Positions 52,427 to 62,365 of a stretch of 64,000 nucleotides of DNA are shown here, one piece after another. Location of the stretch: the NCBI GenBank assembly GCA_027491195.1, contig JAIXWQ010000006.1:1-64000 (forward strand). The letters run 5' to 3'. Every line of letters begins with the position of its first letter. Within the stretch, counting starts at the first letter, position 1. Under the pieces are notes generated by a model. The model worked only from the letters and a program-made list of their open reading frames with translations. It was not told where the DNA came from and searched no databases. The position numbers and the translations under genes were made by a program. Origin of the DNA: Cytophagaceae bacterium. Its GTDB lineage: Bacteria > Bacteroidota > Bacteroidia > Cytophagales > Spirosomataceae.

Positions 52427-53916
52427 GGTATTTTATCCTGTATTTAGTTCTAATAAGCTTCCATAGCTTCGCTCAATCCAGCATTGTGGCTGGGTCTAGT
52501 GATGAAATGACGCTTCGAGACTTACAATTAACAGGTCGATACGACGAAAATGCCTCCTTTACCTCTCGGCCTTTATGGGTAAATAAGGACAGCCTTTTTC
52601 AGTCAGAAATTAATCAACTTGCCGGCAAAAATCGACAAAAAAAATATTTCAACGCCTATCCCGTCGAATGGGAGCAGCGTTTTAATTCTCATTCCTACTG
52701 GGGCCGTAACGATGGGCCGATGATGTCTGTAAAAGGCTATCAAACCCTTATAAGAGGAGGATTTAGCGCAAACTCGAAATACATAGACTTGCAATTAATC
52801 CCAGAAATCTATTGGACCCCAGAGGCTAGCGTTAAAACATTCAGTTTAGGCCAATCAGCTTTGAGATTTCATGTAAATAAATTTCCGATTGGATTATCAC
52901 TATCTACTGAAAGCATTTGGTGGGGGCCAGGAGTCTTTAACTCACTCATGATGAGCAATAACGCCCCTGGATTCGAGCATATTTCATTACATACAAGAAG
53001 TCCATTGAAAACCTGGATTGGAAATTTTGAATTCCAATTAATCAGTGGAAATCTCCAAAGTCAATCACCCCTACCTTTTGAAAATCAACAACTAAATGTA
53101 TTCTCAAGTGTTTTTGGAAGGGATCCTCAGGATCGTTATTTCAATGCTATCAATCTAACTTACAGCCCACGCTTTTTAAGAGGTTTAAGCCTTGGCATGA
53201 ATCGTATGTTTCAGCGCTATGGGGGAGATGGTATGAAAGGCGGCAGTTTCATGCAGGATTACATACCCGTATTAAGCTCCATTTTCAAAAATTCTGCAGG
53301 TGGTTTGGATGAGGATGCCCGCGCAAGAGACCAATTGATTAACTTATTTATGCGCTATTCTTTTCCGAAAGCAAACACGGAGATCTATGGTGAATTTGGC
53401 TGGAATGACCACAAATATAACATTCGAGACCTAACATTAAACCCGGATCATGCAGCAGCCTATTTAGTAGGCATGCGAAAAATAGTACCCTTATCGAATC
53501 AACGAAGAGTGGGAATTGAATTTGAATTAACACAATTAGAGCCTACGAATTCTGATATTGCTAGACCTGCTGGAAATTGGTACGTGCATGGGCAAATTTG
53601 GGAAGGATATACAAATCAAAATCAAATTATCGGCGGTGGCGTTACACCTGGTGATAATACCGCTACATTTCGGGTAACATATAGCGATGGATTAAGAAAA
53701 CAATCTATAACCGTTGAGCGCTACCAGCATGATCCACGTTTCCATGGAGTTGAATGGACGGATATTGCCATGTCTCTTAAACACCAACAACCCTGGAAGG
53801 AGCGTTTTCTTTTCGTAGCAGGGCTTGATTTCGTAAGTAGAAAAGGCTTGTATTGGCAAGACAATAATGATGTGATCAATCTACAGCTATCACTAAAAAC
53901 TTATTATTATTGGTAA
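52423..53916 (+). CDS. Capsule assembly Wzi family protein (copy B)
   Basis: 497 residues, signal peptide (FILYLVLISFHSFAQS). Same family as copy A: ESIWWGPGVFNSLMMSNNAPGFEHISLH near residue 165, a beta-barrel strand pattern and a C-terminal aromatic ending (LKTYYYW). Overlaps the glycosyltransferase start-side gene by 4 bp and copy C by 1 bp, so all three plus-strand genes are coupled. Confidence 0.86.
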   Translation: MRYFILYLVLISFHSFAQSSIVAGSSDEMTLRDLQLTGRYDENASFTSRPLWVNKDSLFQSEINQLAGKNRQKKYFNAYPVEWEQRFNSHSYWGRNDGPMMSVKGYQTLIRGGFSANSKYIDLQLIPEIYWTPEASVKTFSLGQSALRFHVNKFPIGLSLSTESIWWGPGVFNSLMMSNNAPGFEHISLHTRSPLKTWIGNFEFQLISGNLQSQSPLPFENQQLNVFSSVFGRDPQDRYFNAINLTYSPRFLRGLSLGMNRMFQRYGGDGMKGGSFMQDYIPVLSSIFKNSAGGLDEDARARDQLINLFMRYSFPKANTEIYGEFGWNDHKYNIRDLTLNPDHAAAYLVGMRKIVPLSNQRRVGIEFELTQLEPTNSDIARPAGNWYVHGQIWEGYTNQNQIIGGGVTPGDNTATFRVTYSDGLRKQSITVERYQHDPRFHGVEWTDIAMSLKHQQPWKERFLFVAGLDFVSRKGLYWQDNNDVINLQLSLKTYYYW

Positions 53917-55481
53917 TGAAAAAGGCGGTATTTTTTCTTGGAATTAGCCTGATTTTGAGCCTTCAGCTAAATGCTCAAAGATATTACAGCTACCAGGGGC
54001 CAGATGTATTGAAAAATACCTTTTTGTTCTCTGACCGCTCCTTTTTAATAAATGCAAATCAATTAGAGCAAAGGGACGTTGATTCCCTTTTAGGCATTTC
54101 TCTTAAAAATTCAGCTGAATTAGAAGTTAGAGCAGTACCATTTACCCTATTAAATCAATACAATTCAAGGTTACCTATAGGTATAAATCAGGGATCGGCA
54201 ATCCCTAACGTGGGCGGTCAACAAATCTATAGTTTTGGCATAAACCTAGAATACAATAACAAATTAACGATTCACTTAGCACCTGAACATCAATTCGCAC
54301 AAAACTTAGCCTTCCCACGATTTCCGCTAAACAGCACCGACTGGGAGCAACATTACTATTACTTAAATCATATAGATCTCCCCGAGCGATTTGGAGAACA
54401 ACAACTGAATAGCTGGAATCCGGGGCAATCTTTTATTCAGTATAAATACAAAAATTGGGTAGCTAAGCTGTCTACGGAAAACAAATGGTGGGGGCCAGCA
54501 AGTTTTAATCCACTGATATTAGGCAGTAATGCCCCAGGTTTTTTACATGGCAGTATAAGCACAAAGGAGCCTATCCAGACACCTCTTGGAAAAGTAGAGG
54601 GAGAGTTTATTGGGGGACTTTTAAACAATTCTGGCTATGGCCCGCCCGAACAGAATCGTATTTCTACATCGACGAATACCTGGTTATATAAACCGAAAAA
54701 AGAAAGTGACCGTTACCTTATTGGATTAGTCTATTCATTACAGCCTAAATGGGTTCCGGGCATGTATGTGGGTTTTGCTAAGATCAGAATGACCTACCAA
54801 AACGAGTTTTTCAGTGAGGCCTCCGCTTCTATGGGTTCTTGGTTTTTACGCTATGCGATGCCGAAAGAGCATGCAGAAATATATTTTGAATACGGAAGAT
54901 CTGATACAGATTTAAGCATTGCTAATATCTTCCAAAGTAGTCCCTATGGCCGAGGCTATACCGCAGGATTGAAAAAGGGTTATTCTTTAGGTACGAGTGA
55001 TCAACTTATTCTGCTCGGCGCTGAGATAACTAATTTAAGTTTGCCAGAGAAAGAACAAGTAGACTACCAGCCTAAGTCTTGGTATTTAGATGATTATATC
55101 CGCCAAGGCTTTACTAACAAAGGCCGGGTTTTAGGTGCAGGAATTGGACCTGGTAGTAATGCACAAACAGTGTATGTGCAATGGATGAAAAAATTGAGTT
55201 TTATAGGGATTCGATTTAATCGAGTAATCCACAATTTAGATTACTATCATTCGACTAAATACTACCGAACAGATCACTTTAACCAGTATTGGGCCTCGTT
55301 AAATACGGCTCTCTACGTAAATTGGCATTACAAACAACTAAGTCTCTCTGGAGAGGTTTCTTGGCAGCGCGATTATAATTACAACTGGGAATGGACGCGA
55401 TACACCTGGATTGGATTTGAAAACATCGGTGCAGACGAGGTGAATTATGGTGGCAAATTACTTATTCAGTACCGTTTTTAG
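53916..55481 (+). CDS. Capsule assembly Wzi family protein (copy C)
   Basis: 521 residues from ATG 53916 (the upstream in-frame TTG is within copy B). Signal peptide (AVFFLGISLILSLQLNAQ). Conserved ENKWWGPASFNPLILGSNAPGFLHGSI near residue 190, with the barrel C-terminus ending in YRF. More diverged from A and B than they are from each other by eye. Its last 20 bp overlap the convergent Wzz gene. Confidence 0.85.
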   Translation: MKKAVFFLGISLILSLQLNAQRYYSYQGPDVLKNTFLFSDRSFLINANQLEQRDVDSLLGISLKNSAELEVRAVPFTLLNQYNSRLPIGINQGSAIPNVGGQQIYSFGINLEYNNKLTIHLAPEHQFAQNLAFPRFPLNSTDWEQHYYYLNHIDLPERFGEQQLNSWNPGQSFIQYKYKNWVAKLSTENKWWGPASFNPLILGSNAPGFLHGSISTKEPIQTPLGKVEGEFIGGLLNNSGYGPPEQNRISTSTNTWLYKPKKESDRYLIGLVYSLQPKWVPGMYVGFAKIRMTYQNEFFSEASASMGSWFLRYAMPKEHAEIYFEYGRSDTDLSIANIFQSSPYGRGYTAGLKKGYSLGTSDQLILLGAEITNLSLPEKEQVDYQPKSWYLDDYIRQGFTNKGRVLGAGIGPGSNAQTVYVQWMKKLSFIGIRFNRVIHNLDYYHSTKYYRTDHFNQYWASLNTALYVNWHYKQLSLSGEVSWQRDYNYNWEWTRYTWIGFENIGADEVNYGGKLLIQYRF

Positions 55482-56508
55482 GTTCGAATAGGAAGACCAG
55501 AATGAATATGATGGCAAATAAACCTCCTAATAAGCCATAAATTAGCCCCTCATACCATTCAATTAGATTACTTGGCAAAGGCGTCTCAGGCGAATCTACA
55601 AGTTGAATTGTAGGAGTTTCTTGTAATAGAGAAGCTTTAGATATCTCTAAATTTTTCAAAACTTCAGCGTAAATCATGCCTGAAAGACTTTCCTCTCGCG
55701 TATTTATGGTACTCTCTACTTCTTGATCATAATATTGCGGATTTAAATCTAACATCTTGAAATTTGATTGAGCGGTCGTTCTTACGCGTTGATTTGCGTA
55801 ACGCTGTAAGCTATCAGCTAAGTGTTGCAAACGGCTAATATTTCCCTTGATACGCTTCGTCTTCGCATTGATGTACAAATCAGAGGTCTTCGACAAGAGA
55901 CGAGTACAGAAAAGACTGGCTAATTGTTCATCACGCATGGTGATGTTAATTTCAAATAGACTCAAACGACGATCTGGCTTAAATACTTCAATATCTTTCT
56001 TAATGACCCGGTCAATCAACGTATTCAATAAACTATCTTCCAGACGAGAGTATTTCTTTTTAGACAAGGAGAAATCAATATTCACGCCTACTTTACGACT
56101 GTCTAGCCAATCCTCTTTTAGCTTTAGGGAAGTAGCATAGCGATCCGCCAGTGAAACGTTAGATCCATCATACGAGGTTAAAAAGGTCTTTCGTAATAAG
56201 GAACGGCTTTTAGCTAATTCAATAATGTTTTCTCCACTCAATAAATTACTTCCGCCTAAAGCGCCTAATAATTCAGGTCCTAACTGTCCTGAGATGGCAC
56301 CCATTAACCCAGAGCCTCCTAAAGACTTGCTGTCTTCTACCACAAAAGAAGAACGAGCCGTATATTTGATTGGCTTAAAACTCACATATAACAACCCTAA
56401 CAAGGCTCCTACCACTGTCACTCCGACAATCAGCAGCAACTTAGTACGCAAGTATGCCACGTAGGTCTTCAGAGTAGCTAATATAAAAGTATATATAGAT
56501 CCTTGCAT
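55462..56508 (-). CDS. Polysaccharide chain-length/co-polymerase protein (Wzz family)
   Basis: 348 residues with membrane helices near 21-40 and 318-338 flanking a periplasmic, coiled-coil-rich domain, the PCP topology. The N-terminal YTARSSFVVEDSKSLGGSGLM is typical of Bacteroidota Wzz-domain proteins. No tyrosine kinase domain is attached. Controls or couples polymerisation and export with the SLBB protein encoded 4 nt upstream. Confidence 0.85.
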   Translation of the reverse strand: MQGSIYTFILATLKTYVAYLRTKLLLIVGVTVVGALLGLLYVSFKPIKYTARSSFVVEDSKSLGGSGLMGAISGQLGPELLGALGGSNLLSGENIIELAKSRSLLRKTFLTSYDGSNVSLADRYATSLKLKEDWLDSRKVGVNIDFSLSKKKYSRLEDSLLNTLIDRVIKKDIEVFKPDRRLSLFEINITMRDEQLASLFCTRLLSKTSDLYINAKTKRIKGNISRLQHLADSLQRYANQRVRTTAQSNFKMLDLNPQYYDQEVESTINTREESLSGMIYAEVLKNLEISKASLLQETPTIQLVDSPETPLPSNLIEWYEGLIYGLLGGLFAIIFILVFLFEPKNGTE

Positions 56509-56512
56509 GCGT

Positions 56513-58780
56513 TTATTTATTCAAAATGGAGATGACCGCTACTAAAGATGTTAATAGGGTCGCGATGCTGCTTATTTCAGACACCCCTATCGTCTTAATA
56601 TCTGCTAACGATTTTTCAGGAACAAAAATCTTACTTCCTGGCTTAATACGTGGGTAGAATTTGATAAACAAGAAACGATGAGTCTTTTTATACATTCCAT
56701 TCGGATATTGTACATAAGCCTTGCGCAAATTCGCGTTATTCTTTGTACCACCTACCGCAGAAATATATTCTCCTAAACGACCTGAATGGTATTCAATTAA
56801 TTGCTCATTAAATACGGCACCAGTCACCGTTACAAAGTTGTTCTTACGTGGAACCACGATTTGATCACCTGGTAATAGATACAATGGCGTTCCCGTTTCC
56901 TCAATACCAATCCGCAATCCATTTCGATAGACTTGCAAATCACCAATGGAGGCATATGGAGAAATCCCTCCCGCACGTGCGATAATTTCAGCAACCGTTT
57001 CATCTCTTTTCTCTAAACTGTAATCCCCTTCATAGAGAACCTCACCTCTTACCTTTACAGAACCCAGTAAGCGGTAGTTTAATAATTTAGGGACTAAGAT
57101 ATCGTCAAATGGCTCTAAGGCTAAGGAAGCAGCTGAACTGCGTAAAGATGAGTCAACAGATACTTTAGATCGCGTTAAAATCTGATTCGAAAGATTCTCT
57201 TGGTTGTCCCTCTTTAAACGATTTAATTCCACCTTGTGGAAGGCTGCATCTAAAGTAAAACCTCCAGCCAAAGCAATAAGGTCTTCTATTTTCATTCCTT
57301 TTTGGAAAGTATAAGATCCCGGTTTCTTTACCCCTCCACTAATCGTCACGAAGGTATTCGTTAGAAAGTTGCGCGAGGAGAAGATGACGATGGAGTCATT
57401 TTTTACTAAAAGGATGTCTGGCTGTTTTTTGGCCAAAATCTCCTGAATATCAAAAGGGATCATCTGCGTGTTTACACCCGGCATCTTCCGCTGAACAAAT
57501 CCACGATTTGCAAAAGCATTCTCCTTTATCCCTCCAGCACGAGAAATTAACGACGCCAAACTCTCATTTTTTAATAAGCCATATGGCCCCGGACGAGTAA
57601 TTTCACCTGATATGATTACTTTGTTCTCATACAAGGAATCAATAGATCCCACCGTAACACCATCTCCTGCTCCTAAAACGAACGTTGCAAAATCTGCAGC
57701 TAACACATTTCTAATCTGTAAACCAGTCTCCCCTTTTGTTTTTATCGTCACGGATTGAGTATAGGCCTTTTCTCCAAAACCACCCGCTAACTGTAAGACC
57801 TGTTGCAGCGTTTCTTTTTCCTTTAATTCAAAAATGGAGGAGATTTTTACCTCTCCTTCTACTTTTACTCTATTTTTATAAATAGGGTAATGAATGATGT
57901 CTTGGTCTTCTAAGCGGACATTTTGGCCTAAAATGCCTTTCTTGATAAACTCATAGAAGTCCACTTCGCGAAGTACTTTATTATTGCGAATTACTTGAAT
58001 GGTTCTTAGAGAGCCGTTGTCTGTAGGACCTCCAGAAAGATATAATAAATTGAACAAATTAGTCAAACCTGAAACGGTATATCCCCCTGGTCTTCTAGCC
58101 TCTCCGGACACATATACCTGAATTGTTCTTACCTCAGATAAACTAACATATACCTTGGTGGCTCCGGATGAAATTCCCGGATAAATAGAAGTTAAGCGGG
58201 AGCGAATCAACTTTTTCGCCGCTTCAATAGACAAACCGGTTAATGATACCTTACCAACATATGGCAATGTATAATACCCCTCAGGACTGATATAACCTGT
58301 TATTTCTCGCTCATTCAAGCCTGTCACATCTACTTTTAGCCCATCACCAGGACCTAAAATATAACTTTCTGGTGTTGCTAGATTCGTATTAGGAGCATAT
58401 TCAGAAAAAGCCTCTGAAAAGAAAGAATAGCCAAAATAAGGTGATTTAGCTTGCCCCTCTAAGGGTGTTTTAAAAATCCAGTTTGTGTCACGTCGAGCAA
58501 TGGCGTTTGAAAGAGAAGTATCACGAACTGATTCTCCACGCATTGTACCTACGGTCGCTTGGCTTTGAACCACTTGTTTAACCTGTTCTAAAACACTTGC
58601 AGGATATCCACGTTTGATAAGTTGATTTTTAATCTCTGTATCAGAAAGTCCCATTTGTTTTGCTCTCATATAAGCGTTAACAGCCTGGGATTGCATGGCG
58701 CCGCTTAGTTTCGCTTTTTGGCCCATAGCCGAAAAAGTGAGCAGAAAACAAGCCAATATGGTGGTTAATAATAATTTCAT
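56513..58780 (-). CDS. SLBB-domain polysaccharide export protein (Wza-like)
   Basis: 755 residues, signal peptide (LLLTTILACFLLTFSAMGQ) without a lipobox. A Poly_export domain begins near residue 140 (SYILGPGDGLKVDVTGLNEREITGYISPEGYYTLPYVGKV), followed by about five SLBB repeats (for example VYVSGEARRPGGYTVSGLTNLFNLLYLSGGP, VTISGGVKKPGSYTFQKGM, VKVRGEVLYEGDYSLEKRDE) and a C-terminal membrane segment. Forms the outer-membrane translocon for exopolysaccharide. Longer than E. coli Wza because of the extra SLBB repeats, as usual in this phylum. Pairs with the Wzz protein. Confidence 0.9.
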   Translation of the reverse strand: MKLLLTTILACFLLTFSAMGQKAKLSGAMQSQAVNAYMRAKQMGLSDTEIKNQLIKRGYPASVLEQVKQVVQSQATVGTMRGESVRDTSLSNAIARRDTNWIFKTPLEGQAKSPYFGYSFFSEAFSEYAPNTNLATPESYILGPGDGLKVDVTGLNEREITGYISPEGYYTLPYVGKVSLTGLSIEAAKKLIRSRLTSIYPGISSGATKVYVSLSEVRTIQVYVSGEARRPGGYTVSGLTNLFNLLYLSGGPTDNGSLRTIQVIRNNKVLREVDFYEFIKKGILGQNVRLEDQDIIHYPIYKNRVKVEGEVKISSIFELKEKETLQQVLQLAGGFGEKAYTQSVTIKTKGETGLQIRNVLAADFATFVLGAGDGVTVGSIDSLYENKVIISGEITRPGPYGLLKNESLASLISRAGGIKENAFANRGFVQRKMPGVNTQMIPFDIQEILAKKQPDILLVKNDSIVIFSSRNFLTNTFVTISGGVKKPGSYTFQKGMKIEDLIALAGGFTLDAAFHKVELNRLKRDNQENLSNQILTRSKVSVDSSLRSSAASLALEPFDDILVPKLLNYRLLGSVKVRGEVLYEGDYSLEKRDETVAEIIARAGGISPYASIGDLQVYRNGLRIGIEETGTPLYLLPGDQIVVPRKNNFVTVTGAVFNEQLIEYHSGRLGEYISAVGGTKNNANLRKAYVQYPNGMYKKTHRFLFIKFYPRIKPGSKIFVPEKSLADIKTIGVSEISSIATLLTSLVAVISILNK

Positions 58781-58806
58781 GAGTTAAAATTAAGGAAAAG
58801 AATGAA

Positions 58807-60210
58807 CTAATACGCCTGATCTTCTCCTTTTAGTAGATTAATGATGGTTTGAAGAACAATTTGGCAGTCTAACCAAAAATTCCATTTACGAATGTAATAC
58901 AAATCGTAATTTACCCGATTTTGCATATCTAAATTTGTCTTTGTAATGCCCCTAAAGCCATTCACCTGAGCCCAACCCGTAATTCCTGGTTTGATAATGT
59001 GTCTAAGCGTGTAGGAAGAAACCACATTAAGCGATTCCAAATTGTGTGGTATCGAGTGTGGACGAGGGCCCACCACAGACATATCACCTCTAAGTACGTT
59101 TAAAAACTGCGGTAATTCATCTAAGCTCGTCTTACGCAAAATTCGTCCCACCGATGTTATGCGATTGTCCATCTCTTCTGTCTGCATAAAACTCCCATCC
59201 GCGCGTGAAGTGGGAGCCTGATAAAACATCGTCCTGAACTTGTATACATTTATGTGGCTGTTATTCAATCCCCAGCGTTTCTGCTTGTAAAAAATAGGCC
59301 CCGAGCTTGTCACTTTTACCAGTAAAATTAAAATAGGGAAAAGCCAGGAGGCAATGAAAACAAAAAACAACAACGAGAAAATGATATCAAATAATCGTTT
59401 AATTAATTGATTCCCCCATTCATCTAATGGTAATGCTTGCTGACTGATGACAGGTATCAAACCGATGTTTTCAATAGTCATCGGACTTGCCGTCAAATGG
59501 GTGAAATTAGGAATGATTCGTACATTCACCCGGTGTTGATTACACACCGTGATGATGCGATTAACTTCTTTTTCTTTTTTCTGAGGTAAAGCAATGACCA
59601 CTTCATCCAGATTCATCTGTTGAATTATGTTCTCTATTTGATCCGTTTTACCTAGATAAGGACACAAATCAAAGCCCTCTGAACTATCAAACAATGCCCC
59701 AAAACACTTATAACCATAAAATGCGTTTCGGGTCAAAATATCAAAAAAATGATTCGCATATTCTGCATTAGAAATAATTACTACGCGTTCGAAAATCTTT
59801 CCTTTATTAGTGAAGGTGTGCAAATACTTACGAACGATATACTTCACTAAGAACAAAATCGCAAATAAGGTAGCTAGATAATCATAGAAAAAGGAGGAAT
59901 TATAATAGAGGAATAACTGGAAGAAGAAGATATTTGCTCCTTGAACAAAGGCAAAAAGCAAAATAGTGTACCCTATAAAAATGATTTCTTCTGCATATTT
60001 ATTGAAACGTCGATCCGTGTTTAGACGTGAGATGCGTGCTGCTAAATACCAGGAAAAAACAGAGGTAGATATAAATACTAAATGGACGCTGAATGGAATA
60101 CTGTCTGTACTTTTTTCAATAATGAAAAAAGCGCAGAGGTAAGCGGTGATTAGAACGGGGAAATCCAGCACCACTTTGGCAATTACATACCGATTAAAGA
60201 TTCCCTTCAT
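58807..60210 (-). CDS. Undecaprenyl-phosphate sugar phosphotransferase (WcaJ type)
   Basis: 467 residues, polyisoprenyl-phosphate hexose-1-phosphate transferase with about four N-terminal membrane helices, a CoA-binding-like middle domain, a further membrane segment near 280, then the catalytic domain: PIFYKQKRWGLNNSHINVYKFRTM, RKTSLDELPQFLNVLRGDMSVVGPRP, and KPGITGWAQVNGFRG. It starts exopolysaccharide synthesis by loading the first sugar phosphate on undecaprenyl phosphate. Overlaps the fused glycosyltransferase gene by 17 bp. Confidence 0.93.
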   Translation of the reverse strand: MKGIFNRYVIAKVVLDFPVLITAYLCAFFIIEKSTDSIPFSVHLVFISTSVFSWYLAARISRLNTDRRFNKYAEEIIFIGYTILLFAFVQGANIFFFQLFLYYNSSFFYDYLATLFAILFLVKYIVRKYLHTFTNKGKIFERVVIISNAEYANHFFDILTRNAFYGYKCFGALFDSSEGFDLCPYLGKTDQIENIIQQMNLDEVVIALPQKKEKEVNRIITVCNQHRVNVRIIPNFTHLTASPMTIENIGLIPVISQQALPLDEWGNQLIKRLFDIIFSLLFFVFIASWLFPILILLVKVTSSGPIFYKQKRWGLNNSHINVYKFRTMFYQAPTSRADGSFMQTEEMDNRITSVGRILRKTSLDELPQFLNVLRGDMSVVGPRPHSIPHNLESLNVVSSYTLRHIIKPGITGWAQVNGFRGITKTNLDMQNRVNYDLYYIRKWNFWLDCQIVLQTIINLLKGEDQAY

Positions 60211-62365
60211 GTTGCGAATTTACGAATATTCGCTCATATTGTGTTGCAATGTAATCCCAATTATAGGTATCAACTATTCGACTTTGTGCCTTCGCCCTTA
60301 AATCAGCGAAAACTTCTTCTGACGCCATCAAGCTCGCTGCAACAGCTTTTGGATTCTTTTCGAACAATAGGCCAAACTCTCCGTCTGCTAAAACTTCTTT
60401 ATTAAATCGAGTCCCTAACGCTGCGATTCCAGTTCCCTCCGATAAAGCTTTAATCAAGGTTGGATTTGTCCCACCGAATTCATGTCCATGTAAATACGCA
60501 TAGCAATGCTGGTATAATGCAGAAAGAATTGATGAATCTTTCACATAACCCGTGAACAAAATATGAGGGTTCCCCTTAATTTTCTCTTTTATCGATTGCG
60601 CATAGGCATCATTAAACACATCGTCCCCTACGATTACTAATTTTTTATCTGTCTGCGCCTGTAAATATCCTTCTATTAATACATCTGAATTATTGTCCGG
60701 AATCAATCGTCCCACAATCAAAAAATATGACCTAGATTCAAGCTTCCACGGGTTTAATAATTCAATGGATACTGGAATAAATGGTTCTGCTCCGTAGGCG
60801 ATCATACTCGATTCTGCCTGAAATAACTCTTGGTAAGTCTTCTGCATTTCCCTCGCATCAGTCACTAAATGATCCATCCAACGCGTTGCCTGCTTTGCCG
60901 CAAAATAGAAGTATTTTGCCCCCAAACCCCTCCACTTAGGTCGTAACCATTCCATTCCATCTACATTAATGACGGTGGGAATACGAAACAGTCTCGTTAA
61001 TAAACCAAAAGGCCCATTCGCTGCATTGACGTAGAAAATCACGTCAGGTCTCCGCAGGATACAGGCATGTAAGGTGGAGAGGAAAGTATGCGTTAACTGA
61101 CTTAAACTCTTCTTTTCAACAGAAGGAACATAAATCAAATTAATCCCATTCACCCGTGCTGGACGCTCAGCAAATAAAGATCGATGGCAGTAGACCGTAA
61201 CTTCAATCTGTTTCTTCTCCAGACGCTCCACTAATTCTTTTATCAACGTTTCATATCCACCATAAACATAGGGATAACCTTTCACACCCATCATAGCCAC
61301 GCGGAGTGGCCTATGTAATAAGCTCAAAAATGCATCTGCCACAGCTGGCCATTGAAATAACTTTACGCGCTCTAACCCTGCTTTTTTCAGGCATGCACGT
61401 TGCGTTTCATCTGTTACAAGTACCTGAAGTGTATCTCGAATCGCTGTAATATTGTAGGGGTCAAAATACAGTACCGCATCTCCGCCCACCTCTGGCATCG
61501 CTGTATTATTAGCAGCTGCACAAGGAAGCCCTTGTTGCATGGCTTCCACAAGTGGCAAACCAAAGCCTTCATTCAATGAAGGAAAAACATAAGCATATGC
61601 ATGTGCATATAAATTTGCTAATTCTACATCTGTCACGCGTCCTAACAGTATGACGCGATCTTGCAAATCTTTCTCCAGAATGATTTTTTCTACCTCTTCT
61701 CGACCATTTGAACCTGCATACGCTGGAGAATCACCCGCTAAAACCAACAATCCGCCCCAATCTAGTTTATCAAACGCTTCTACTAAACGCGGTAAATTCT
61801 TGCGGAAGTCTAGCGTACCTACGTGTAGAATATAGGGTTTATCGAAACGAGAGCCCCCCTCTGGCACAGGAAGTGGCTTAGCTCCTTCGGTAATAACTTG
61901 AATGCTATGTAACCCTGGTATAAAATGCAGTAGCCGAGTCTTCACATATTCTGTCGGAACGATGACTGCCTCCGCCCGCTTAGCTGCTGGTACTGCTAAT
62001 AAATGAAATAATTTAAGCCATAAAGAATTATAATGTGCAGGCTGTTCGAAGAAAAAAGCATCATGAAAAACGACGAATTTTCGAGTAGGTAAGGGTAGAA
62101 CTGGCAAAAAATAGTCTGTGCACAATAGGGCATCAACCCTGTGCCAAATACAATAAAGAGGTAAATAGATTTGCTTCCACAGGAAAAACAACACATGTTC
62201 CGCCATTTTCCCACTAAAGGCGGGACCTGTATATACTTGAAAAGGGTAGGAGATAAATAGCACTTCAGGATCAGCGGAGAATTCATCGCATAATGCCTTC
62301 AAGTAGGTAAACGTGCCTGTCTTACCCTTTTTCAGATCTCTCGTATCAATAGCGATCTTTCTCAT
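60194..62365 (-). CDS. Fusion of two family-4 glycosyltransferases
   Basis: 723 residues comprising two complete GT-B enzymes in one chain. Domain 1 (about 1-345): MRKIAIDTRDLKKGKTGTF, HVGTLDFRKNLPRLVEAFDKL, FPSLNEGFGLPLVEAMQQGLPCA. Domain 2 (about 355-720) begins VAMMGVKGYPYVYGGYETLIKEL, the DUF1972-type N-terminus of rhamnosyltransferase-like GT4 enzymes, then NVDGMEWLRPKWRG and HGHEFGGTNPTLIKALSEG. The junction is short, and the reading frame is continuous. This would allow two consecutive sugar transfers by one protein. Overlaps the membrane polymerase gene by 4 bp and WcaJ by 17 bp. Confidence 0.88.
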   Translation of the reverse strand: MRKIAIDTRDLKKGKTGTFTYLKALCDEFSADPEVLFISYPFQVYTGPAFSGKMAEHVLFFLWKQIYLPLYCIWHRVDALLCTDYFLPVLPLPTRKFVVFHDAFFFEQPAHYNSLWLKLFHLLAVPAAKRAEAVIVPTEYVKTRLLHFIPGLHSIQVITEGAKPLPVPEGGSRFDKPYILHVGTLDFRKNLPRLVEAFDKLDWGGLLVLAGDSPAYAGSNGREEVEKIILEKDLQDRVILLGRVTDVELANLYAHAYAYVFPSLNEGFGLPLVEAMQQGLPCAAANNTAMPEVGGDAVLYFDPYNITAIRDTLQVLVTDETQRACLKKAGLERVKLFQWPAVADAFLSLLHRPLRVAMMGVKGYPYVYGGYETLIKELVERLEKKQIEVTVYCHRSLFAERPARVNGINLIYVPSVEKKSLSQLTHTFLSTLHACILRRPDVIFYVNAANGPFGLLTRLFRIPTVINVDGMEWLRPKWRGLGAKYFYFAAKQATRWMDHLVTDAREMQKTYQELFQAESSMIAYGAEPFIPVSIELLNPWKLESRSYFLIVGRLIPDNNSDVLIEGYLQAQTDKKLVIVGDDVFNDAYAQSIKEKIKGNPHILFTGYVKDSSILSALYQHCYAYLHGHEFGGTNPTLIKALSEGTGIAALGTRFNKEVLADGEFGLLFEKNPKAVAASLMASEEVFADLRAKAQSRIVDTYNWDYIATQYERIFVNSQHEGNL

